From JAGSPQ01 sp038206395 (GTDB lineage Bacteria > Myxococcota > Myxococcia > Myxococcales > Myxococcaceae), in the NCBI GenBank assembly GCA_038206395.1, contig JBBRAX010000011.1:1-64000 (forward strand): DNA of 64,000 bases. Direction: 5' to 3'. Shown piece after piece: positions 61,626 through 64,000 of this stretch. The notes below the pieces were generated by a model that ran no database searches, was not told the origin of the DNA, and saw nothing but the letters and a program-made list of their open reading frames with translations. The position numbers and the translations under genes are program-made. Each line of letters opens with the position of its first letter. The first letter of the stretch is position 1.

Positions 61626-62102
61626 ATGCGTTCGCGTGTGGCATGGGGCCTCAGCCTCACCCTGGTGCTCGGCTCCACGATGGCCTTCGGGTTCGACTTC
61701 CTCGGGCCGGAGAGCTGTCAGGGGTGCCACCTTGACGCATACGCCGCGTGGAAGGCGTCGCCCCACGCCCGCGCCAAGGACTCGCTGACCCCCGCGGCGC
61801 AGAAAGACGCCCGCTGCCTCTCGTGCCATTCGCCCAACGAGAACGAGCAGGGCGTGGCGGGCGTCAGCTGCGAGAGCTGCCACGGCGGCGGCCAGTACTA
61901 CGTGTCGCAGTATGTGATGAAGGACCCCGAGCTCGCGCGCCTGGTCGGCCTGGTCGACCCGTCGGAAAAGGGCTGCCGCACCTGCCACGACGCCTCTTCC
62001 CCGTCGCTCAAGCCGTTCGACTTCGTCGCCAAGCTGAAGGCGGTCGATCATTGGTCGGCCGCGAGAGCGAAGAAGGCCGCCGCAGGTGAGAAGGCCCCAT
62101 GA
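61626..62102 (+). CDS. Exported tetraheme cytochrome c
   Basis: This protein has 158 residues from the ATG at 61626. A signal peptide (VAWGLSLTLVLGSTMAFG) precedes four CxxCH heme sites: CQGCH, CLSCH, CESCH and CRTCH. The arrangement resembles the cytochrome c554/NapC-like double-site families. It would carry electrons in the periplasm. The first region AYAAWKASPHA contains a His that could be a distal ligand. TACCTC ends 8 nt before the start. It overlaps engB by 4 bp, an unusual pairing. Confidence 0.85.
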   Translation: MRSRVAWGLSLTLVLGSTMAFGFDFLGPESCQGCHLDAYAAWKASPHARAKDSLTPAAQKDARCLSCHSPNENEQGVAGVSCESCHGGGQYYVSQYVMKDPELARLVGLVDPSEKGCRTCHDASSPSLKPFDFVAKLKAVDHWSAARAKKAAAGEKAP

Positions 62103-62704
62103 CCGCGAAAGTTCTTTCAGCCGAGTTCCTCACCACTGCGACGTCTCCGAAAGGGTACCCGACCTCGCCGGCGCCCGAGGTGGCTTTCGTCGGGCGGTCG
62201 AACGTCGGCAAGTCGTCGATGATCAACAAGCTCGCGATGCGCAAGAAGCTGGTGCGCGTCTCGAACACGCCGGGCCGCACGCGCACGCTGAACTTCTTCG
62301 ACGTGACGCTGGGGTGGAAGGGCGGAACCCGCATCGTTCGCCTGTGCGACCTGCCGGGGTACGGCTTCGCGAAGGCCTCGAAGACGGATCGCGCCGAGTG
62401 GCAGGAAATGATCTCGAAGTACCTCGAGACGCGCCGCGACCTGAAGGTGGTGGTGGCGATCATCGACGCCGAGGTCGGCCCCACGTCTGACGACTTGAAG
62501 ATGCTCGACTACCTGGTCGCCCAGAAGCCCAAGCTGCTCGTCGCGGCCACCAAGATCGATCGCCTGAACAAGGCGCGCCGGAAGCCCCGCGTGCTCGAGC
62601 TGCAGAAGAAGCTCGAGCTGCCCCCCGGCGCCGTGATCGGCTTCTCGTCGGTCGAAGGCATCGGCCATGGGGAAATGTGGGACATCCTGCTTGCGTCGGT
62701 CTAG
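62099..62704 (+). CDS. engB: Ribosome-biogenesis GTPase EngB (YsxC/YihA)
   Basis: This 201-residue protein has G1 VGRSNVGKSSMINKL, G2 NTPGRTRTLNFF, G3 DLPGYGFA, G4 TKID (ATKIDRL) and G5 FSSVEGIG. It is essential for 50S assembly in many bacteria. The ATG overlaps the cytochrome TGA (ATGA). The length is typical. Confidence 0.94.
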   Translation: MTAKVLSAEFLTTATSPKGYPTSPAPEVAFVGRSNVGKSSMINKLAMRKKLVRVSNTPGRTRTLNFFDVTLGWKGGTRIVRLCDLPGYGFAKASKTDRAEWQEMISKYLETRRDLKVVVAIIDAEVGPTSDDLKMLDYLVAQKPKLLVAATKIDRLNKARRKPRVLELQKKLELPPGAVIGFSSVEGIGHGEMWDILLASV

Positions 62705-62726
62705 CGGGCGCATCGACACTGCAGCC

Positions 62727-64000
62727 GTGAATCCTCGTTCGTCGCTCGTCCTCGTTGTGCTGGTCGCTCTCAGTCTCACGGGCTGTAACTGCAACTGCGG
62801 AGGCCCTGGAAAAACCGACGCCGGCAGCACTGGCGGCGGCGGTGGCTCGGGCAAGACCGACGGCGGAAAGGGCGGAGGCATGGGGGGCACCGGTGGCGGT
62901 GGCGGTGGCGGCGTTCCGTTCGACGCGGGCGACGGCATCACCACGGTCGAGAACCCCCCTGGCAGCTTCAACCTCGACGGCGGGATCACCGACGGTGGCT
63001 TGATCGAGATCGGCACCGGCGTGGGCGTGAACGACGCAGGCTACGTGGTGCTGAACTCGAACAGCACCGAGCTGTACTTCATGTGGATCGCCAACGACTC
63101 GCAGGGCTGGGTGAGCAAGTACGACACCCGCACCGGCAAGGAAGTGGGCCGCTATTACTCGGTGGTGCCGCGCGACTGCTACTCGGCCGCGGGCCAGCCG
63201 AAGGGCATCCCCTGCGCGGGCGCGCGAGAGAACCAGCTGCGCGGAAACCAGGCGAACCACCCGAGCCGCACCGCGCTCGATCTGAATGGCGACGTCTGGG
63301 TGGCGAACCGCGCGATCGGGATCCAGGGCTCGGTGACGAAGATCGCCAACGATCTGGGCGGCTGCATCGACCGCAACGCCAACGGCACGATCGAGACGAG
63401 CCGAGACCTCGACAACAACGGGCAGATCAACGGGGCAGAGCTCATCACCCCGACCGACTGGGCCGACCCGCTGCAATACGACGAGTGCGTCGTGTTCTCG
63501 ACGCCCATCGGCACGCTGGGCGGCGATGTCGCGGTGCGCGCGCTGGCGGTCTCGCTGGGCGGCTTCGAGAGCACGAACGGCTACGTCTGGGCGGGCATCT
63601 ACCGCGACAAGACGATGCACAAGCTCGACACCACCAACGGGCAGCCGGTGCCGGTGAACGGCACGGGCGCGACCACGGTCTCGCTGGCCTTCGGCCCGTA
63701 CGGCGCGATCGTCGACAGCAAGCAGCGCCTGTGGGTGGTGTACCCCGGCGCGGCGTGGCTCGCGCTGATCGACACGACCACGGGCCTGTTGGTCGACGAT
63801 CAGATCAAGCCGCCCAACGGCACCATCTGCGGCGCCTACGCGCTGGGCATCGACGGCAAGGATCGCGTCTGGACGGCCGGGTGGACCACGGGGAGCGTCG
63901 CCTGCCGGTACGATCACACCACCCAGACGTGGACGAGCTTCGACTTTGCGACCGCGCAGAGCCAGATCGCAACCCCGTTCGGCCGCCCGCGTGGCATCGC
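62727..64000 (+). CDS. Surface lipoprotein with Gly-rich linker and propeller-like domain (3' truncated)
   Basis: The frame starts at a GTG at 62727 and is open to the window edge (424 codons). Signal peptide and lipobox are LSLTGC, followed by NCNCGG, a Gly-rich linker (about residues 25-62) and DGG turns. The main region has repeating strands such as GDVWVANRAIG, YVWAGIYRDKTMHKLD, RLWVVYPG and DRVWTAGWTTG. These are typical of Vgb/NHL-like beta-propellers. DRNANGTIETSRDLDNNGQING is an Asp/Asn calcium-type loop. It is related in style to the lipoproteins at 2861 and 4967. Confidence 0.75.
   Translation, partial: MNPRSSLVLVVLVALSLTGCNCNCGGPGKTDAGSTGGGGGSGKTDGGKGGGMGGTGGGGGGGVPFDAGDGITTVENPPGSFNLDGGITDGGLIEIGTGVGVNDAGYVVLNSNSTELYFMWIANDSQGWVSKYDTRTGKEVGRYYSVVPRDCYSAAGQPKGIPCAGARENQLRGNQANHPSRTALDLNGDVWVANRAIGIQGSVTKIANDLGGCIDRNANGTIETSRDLDNNGQINGAELITPTDWADPLQYDECVVFSTPIGTLGGDVAVRALAVSLGGFESTNGYVWAGIYRDKTMHKLDTTNGQPVPVNGTGATTVSLAFGPYGAIVDSKQRLWVVYPGAAWLALIDTTTGLLVDDQIKPPNGTICGAYALGIDGKDRVWTAGWTTGSVACRYDHTTQTWTSFDFATAQSQIATPFGRPRGI

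Overview
The window is chromosomal DNA from a high-GC Gram-negative bacterium, most likely a predatory or soil-type myxobacterium (Myxococcota). The evidence is two Ser/Thr kinases with membrane anchors, very large cysteine-rich lipoproteins with long Gly-Thr-Gly-Gly linkers, a DivIVA-domain protein, stand-alone Hsp70/J-domain/TPR proteins, and strong G/C third-position bias. I see no phage, IS element, CRISPR array or plasmid functions. Almost all of the DNA is coding, with many 1-4 bp stop/start overlaps. Only one non-coding gap exceeds 200 bp (36216-36438).

Layout. 1-10.2 kb: a truncated gene, a small Flp-like pilin with a clear terminator, a degenerate amidohydrolase, an rRNA-type methyltransferase, two giant surface lipoproteins, and an FG-GAP/ASPIC-UnbV/thioredoxin gene interrupted by one in-frame UGA. 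10.2-25.5 kb is mostly minus strand: kinase, membrane zincin, DUF167, DivIVA, proC, HEAT protein, RDD-SpoIIM membrane protein, RsmB-type methyltransferase, histidine kinase, UspA, and a rhodanese-ThiF enzyme. Two plus-strand genes interrupt it: a J-domain protein and a second kinase. 25.5-35.8 kb: pteridine-reductase-like SDR, IscA-type protein, lipoprotein, then a minus operon tRNA-Sec > kbl > tdh > deoxynucleoside kinase > thioesterase. A plus run follows: degenerate Fic, DHH phosphoesterase, cysteine desulfurase, GspC-like PDZ protein. 35.8-44.2 kb: receiver protein, short trigger factor, Ala-rich membrane-active-looking protein, GAF-GGDEF cyclase, pgeF, CpoB-like lipoprotein, LysM protein, dprA. 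44.2-58.5 kb is one long plus-strand run: ExbB-ExbD-ExbD motor, trmFO, propeller lipoprotein, xerC, Smr protein, hslVU, argD-type aminotransferase, J-TPR protein, Hsp70, and a TPR protein with GTMQF repeats. 58.5-64 kb: a minus operon (exported protein, coaE, acyl-reductase-like SDR, HadB/HadA-like pair), then a tetraheme cytochrome, engB and a truncated propeller lipoprotein.

Main observations. (1) The window carries a selenocysteine tRNA (30867-30962). Independently, it has a gene whose two halves lie in one frame and are separated only by a UGA at 9177-9179. A hairpin with an apical GGUC follows this UGA by 17 nt, which is the geometry of a bacterial SECIS element. A Sec-containing FG-GAP/UnbV/thioredoxin protein is therefore a testable hypothesis; a nonsense mutation is the main alternative. 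(2) Many genes have a -10-like hexamer 7-10 nt before the start codon, suggesting widespread leaderless transcription. One symmetric TATA box between 25548 and 25573 appears to serve two divergent genes. The pattern also supports an AUU start at 41141. (3) Several proteins look like pseudo-enzymes: an amidohydrolase and a Fic protein lacking their catalytic residues.
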